Source: Galactobacillus timonensis (GTDB lineage: Bacteria > Bacillota_I > Bacilli_A > Erysipelotrichales > Erysipelotrichaceae). Taken from it: DNA of 64,000 bases. Location: assembly GCF_900240265.1 (NCBI RefSeq), contig NZ_LT964739.1:549947-613946 (forward strand), read 5' to 3'. Made by a program: the position numbers and the translations under genes. A model generated the notes under the pieces. It had not been told where the DNA came from and made no database searches. It worked only from the letters and a program-made list of their open reading frames with translations. Of the stretch, positions 60,740 through 64,000 are shown in pieces (within the stretch, counting starts at the first letter, position 1; every line of letters begins with the position of its first letter).

Positions 60740-63700
60740 TTATTCGTGATTCTCTTTTGCTGCCGTGGACGGAATAATTTTCCCAAAGATGCAGGTTGCG
60801 ACTGCATTTCTTACAGGCTCACTGCTGTCAGCCGGGATGTAGGTATTGGTAATCGTTGTTCCCTGAACAGATGTAGTGTACCCGCTGACGGCTGTTTCTG
60901 AGGCTGTATAGATGTACGCATTGCCATCCGCATCCCTGACCGGAAGATCCTGATACGTGTAGCTCCAGCCCTGATCTGCACTCAGAACAACGGGATCCTT
61001 AAAGGCATTTCCGTTACACAGCAGCTGAACTGTAATCTGATTCGGCCTTGTGCCGTTACTGTTGTTCTGGTCATTCCAGATCTTGTTGATGGTGATGTCT
61101 CTTGTTTCCAGAATATTGATAAATGAATACTGCTTAATATTGCTTACATATCCCGGCACAGTATCCTCTGTAACCGAGTAGCTGAACGGGTTACCTTTCT
61201 TATCACAAACAGGCAGTGACGTGAATGTATTTATCCAACTGTTTTCTTCCGACAGTGTCTTAACTTCGGAACCGCGTACTTCTTTCTTTTTGCCTTCTCC
61301 ATCCGACTGATACAGATGAACCGTGATACTGTCGGGGCGGAGTCCGTACCTGTTCTCCTGGTCTTCCCAGATCTTATTGACGGTAACATCTTCTGTCTGA
61401 AGCGTGTTTTTGATGATTGCGGATGTTTCGTTTTTGTCCTGAATGCTGGAACTATATCCAGGGACAGAATTTTCCTTCACAGAATAGGTAATCGGATTTC
61501 CGAATTCATCCTTATCCTTAAGCACCGGCCACGAATGCTCCCATTTGTTTTCTTCTGGCAGTGCCACATCATCAACAATCACGGGATCTTTATCTTTCAC
61601 CGTAGCAACCAGTTGAACCTGTACAGAGTCTGGGCGCGTCTGATCCCTCCATTCTTCATCACCAGCCCAAATCTGAGAAACTGAAAATGATGTATGGGAA
61701 TAATCAATCTCGAAGTTGACTGTATAATTCTCTGTCACCTCGAAGGAAATTGAATTACCTGAATCCAGCTTTTCTTCACTTATTGCTAATGCCGCTGTCC
61801 CTGCCCCGGCAGCTGATCCATTGACTTTTGTAACAACCGAATAATTGTCAACTGCATAGCCCGATTCCGTAAGATGAAGCACCGTTCCATAAGGAATATC
61901 CTTTATCTCCCAGGTATACTCCTTGCCATTCAAGGTTAATTGTTCGGGAACATCTTGAATCGCAGGTTTTTTCGCTATTGCTATCTTATACGCATCCGGC
62001 AGTTTATCGATACCAGAAAAAGAAGTGTTTACCGTCACTGTATATTTCTTTATCTCCCATTGCGCCTGAAGGACGGTATCCTGCAGTCCCATTATGAAGG
62101 ATGAACTCTTGACCGGTGAATCGTTTCCTTCAGTCGCACTGGCCAGGCGCAGCACTTTTCGACCAGCGGCTGACGACGCAAACTTTGAGCCATAACCTCC
62201 GGACACTATTTTCCACCCAAGGAATTCATAACCAGTACGTGTCGGAGTAGCTAGCCTAGCAGTGTCGAGAGGATTCATTGTAGAAGATATCGTCGTACTT
62301 TCAGGATAATTTCCGCCATTAGGATCAATGCGTAAAGTAAATTTGGTTTCTGACTTTTGATCAATATCGATATCTCTGCCAGTGTACGTTCCGTTATTAA
62401 ACGACTTACCGGTCAGCGTTGCGGTATTCGTGACTGTACCAGGTATTATTTTTTTATTATCAACCGCAGTAGTCGAAAAGCTATACGTCAGCCAATCACC
62501 GGGCTTTGTTACACCTCCTTCCCCGAAGGTTATCTGGACTTCATTTCCGGACACTTGCCAGTTTGATTTGTCGATCGTATTCCCGTTCAATGTTGCCTGA
62601 ATGGAACTCGGATCAATCACATAGTTTTTGTTAACATCAATCGTAACTTTTCCTTCCCGGATCGTCGTATTCGACTCTTCACCGCTCTCCGGCTTCAGAT
62701 TTCTGGCCTTACCGGTAACCTGAATTGTCCTCCCGCCATTATTGTCATTCTTTGTGTTTTGGATGGTAACATCGCCGGCAGAAACATCAACATCTACTGC
62801 AATGCCGAGCATGTTTGTAACAAGCCAGCATGGTCGCGGATTAAAACGAAGCGCCACCTCAGAAGCATTATGATCCAGGGTAATGTTATGAATATTTGTG
62901 GATCCATCGATATCCAAAAGTTCCACGTCACTGCCGACCAGCTGACGGTCCTGATAAGTGGCCGGAGACGAATAGTTCACTTCCTGGGCAATCGGTACCG
63001 TATTCCTTGTTTTCAGCATATTCAACGGGGAGGTTGCGGTACGGTTGCCATTAACCGCCACGACATCCTGAAACTTCTCATCACTGCCGTCCGATGAAAT
63101 CTGCACTTTTCCACAATCATGTACATCGCTGTTCGAGATGTTATACAGAAACTGTCCCGTCACCGGCTTTGACGTATCCTGAAGCGTACGAATACCATCA
63201 CCCGATACTGAAATCGTCGACCATTCATTTGCGGTATTCACCACTTTTCCAAATGTCAGCTTAACCAGCCGATTGTGGAGATTCTCATTTTTCTCTACAA
63301 CAACAATCTTCCAGTCAGCAGACGCATCGCTGCTATTGCGGAACGGAACATTGCAGCAGTAGTACCATCCATATCCATACTTCTTCACGTAGTCCGTAAT
63401 ATCAACGTAGCCAAAGGAATTATTATTGAACCCCGAAGTAAAATACTCCGTCATCGAAAATTCCTGAACGGATTCCGGCTGCACGCTTCCGCCGGTTTCA
63501 TTTCCTCCATACACAAGCGTCACAGGATACTGGGCAACAGGGTATCCATTTACTTTTTCGTTGCCCCAGTTGTATTCAATGGTCAGATAAGCCTTTTCGA
63601 TTTTTTCCGGTTTCAGTCCACTGACATTTTCCAGCTTTGAGCCACCGGAGTTTTTCCAGCCCTCATTGTAACAATGAGCGTCTTCAATCTCTTTCAGATT

Positions 63701-63967
63701 TGGCAGATGTGAAAAACCAGTGCTGATCCGTTGTCCATGCGGATCCCCATCCTCCGAAAAGCCATTGGAAGTACCGCAGTAGTTGAGCTGATACTTTCCG
63801 ACTGCTTTATAGACTTCTTTCATTCCTTTGTTGTCGATAATTGCCGGTGCCGGGTTTGTTATTTCGGGGAGTAAACGAAACTGGGTATGGCAATAGAGAT
63901 GTATTACAATAGAAAAGCCAAATATAAGAACATTTGAGCTGCCACTCGGCCTTATGTTTGGCGACAT
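60740..63967 (-). CDS. Large Cna-B-repeat surface protein, N-terminus probably truncated
   Basis: 1075 residues. The first 50 residues look foreign and contain only a short hydrophobic stretch, without a normal signal. A beta-rich adhesin region follows to about 540. Then an InlB-like GYEFLGWKI repeat (about 590-620) and a linker. Next come three Cna-B domains (about 770-1050; VNKIWEDQENRYGLRPDSIT and INKIWNDQNNSNGTRPNQIT are typical). The end (IIPSTAAKENHE) lacks a hydrophobic sorting tail. It is probably a cell-surface or pilin-like adhesin that lost its 5' end. An in-frame stop lies upstream, so the frame is complete within the window. Confidence 0.75.
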   Translation of the reverse strand: MSPNIRPSGSSNVLIFGFSIVIHLYCHTQFRLLPEITNPAPAIIDNKGMKEVYKAVGKYQLNYCGTSNGFSEDGDPHGQRISTGFSHLPNLKEIEDAHCYNEGWKNSGGSKLENVSGLKPEKIEKAYLTIEYNWGNEKVNGYPVAQYPVTLVYGGNETGGSVQPESVQEFSMTEYFTSGFNNNSFGYVDITDYVKKYGYGWYYCCNVPFRNSSDASADWKIVVVEKNENLHNRLVKLTFGKVVNTANEWSTISVSGDGIRTLQDTSKPVTGQFLYNISNSDVHDCGKVQISSDGSDEKFQDVVAVNGNRTATSPLNMLKTRNTVPIAQEVNYSSPATYQDRQLVGSDVELLDIDGSTNIHNITLDHNASEVALRFNPRPCWLVTNMLGIAVDVDVSAGDVTIQNTKNDNNGGRTIQVTGKARNLKPESGEESNTTIREGKVTIDVNKNYVIDPSSIQATLNGNTIDKSNWQVSGNEVQITFGEGGVTKPGDWLTYSFSTTAVDNKKIIPGTVTNTATLTGKSFNNGTYTGRDIDIDQKSETKFTLRIDPNGGNYPESTTISSTMNPLDTARLATPTRTGYEFLGWKIVSGGYGSKFASSAAGRKVLRLASATEGNDSPVKSSSFIMGLQDTVLQAQWEIKKYTVTVNTSFSGIDKLPDAYKIAIAKKPAIQDVPEQLTLNGKEYTWEIKDIPYGTVLHLTESGYAVDNYSVVTKVNGSAAGAGTAALAISEEKLDSGNSISFEVTENYTVNFEIDYSHTSFSVSQIWAGDEEWRDQTRPDSVQVQLVATVKDKDPVIVDDVALPEENKWEHSWPVLKDKDEFGNPITYSVKENSVPGYSSSIQDKNETSAIIKNTLQTEDVTVNKIWEDQENRYGLRPDSITVHLYQSDGEGKKKEVRGSEVKTLSEENSWINTFTSLPVCDKKGNPFSYSVTEDTVPGYVSNIKQYSFINILETRDITINKIWNDQNNSNGTRPNQITVQLLCNGNAFKDPVVLSADQGWSYTYQDLPVRDADGNAYIYTASETAVSGYTTSVQGTTITNTYIPADSSEPVRNAVATCIFGKIIPSTAAKENHE

Positions 63968-63993
63968 TCCTCGTCGGATGGCAGCTCAAATGT
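63930..63993. repeat. 15-bp inverted repeat at the window edge
   Basis: ACATTTGAGCTGCCA (63930-63944) and its exact complement (63979-63993) are 34 bp apart. They flank the start of the Cna-B frame. They could be the end of an insertion element continuing beyond the window, or a hairpin. Confidence 0.6.
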
Positions 63994-64000
63994 GATGAGG

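Overview
The window looks like a chromosomal segment of a low-to-mid GC Bacillota, most likely a gut Erysipelotrichaceae-type bacterium. This is inferred from the tmk-holB-yaaT-rsmI gene order, AGGAGG-type ribosome binding sites, intrinsic terminators, Gram-positive lipoproteins, Cna-B surface proteins and a QueT-type transporter. No rRNA, tRNA or CRISPR array was seen.

Layout. 1-9.6 kb: a beta-helix lipoprotein, TelA, an M16C protease, an FAD oxidoreductase with a YdcF protein, and a zinc-ribbon/SHOCT protein. 9.6-10.8 kb: a complete IS1595-family insertion with an 8-bp target duplication. 10.9-15.6 kb: a compact four-gene module of two FtsH-like AAA+ proteins with degenerate peptidase domains, a WYL regulator and a uracil-DNA-glycosylase-like protein. 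It is the best candidate here for an undescribed (possibly defence) system. 15.6-22 kb: the tmk-holB-yaaT-rsmI-prsW operon, interrupted between holB and yaaT by an IscB element with a recognisable omega-RNA region. Its 9-bp flanking repeats allow the empty site to be reconstructed. 22-37 kb: housekeeping genes (VanY-type peptidase, QueT with a structured leader, a four-gene nucleoside/peptide salvage operon, phosphatases, thioredoxin-reductase-like protein, CHAP protein), then a tandemly duplicated type I toxin/antisense-RNA locus, nitroreductase, patatin, a membrane GIY-YIG protein, gpmI and a DUF554 protein. 37-43 kb: a flavin-based reductase lipoprotein, a MITE derived from IS1595, and a thioester/Cna-B adhesin gene split by an IS110 element and also carrying an amber codon. 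43-50 kb: sugar-acid genes (kdgT with an in-frame amber, a KduD-like SDR, a divergent CdaR-like regulator), mgtE and an MFS transporter. 49-57 kb: a PhnD-C-E-E ABC transporter, a Schlafen/AlbA_2 regulator behind a phased repeat array, a 5'-nucleotidase-like phosphohydrolase and an unknown P-loop-like protein. 57-64 kb: an ISL3 transposase, a DUF6431-like ORF, a Phd/PIN toxin-antitoxin pair whose toxin frame is broken at a classic -1 slippery heptamer, and a large Cna-B surface protein whose 5' end lies beside a 15-bp inverted repeat.

The metabolic genes form small tight operons, often with 4-bp ATGA overlaps. The 9.6-20 kb and 39-64 kb stretches are mobile-element-rich, and most of the broken genes lie there.
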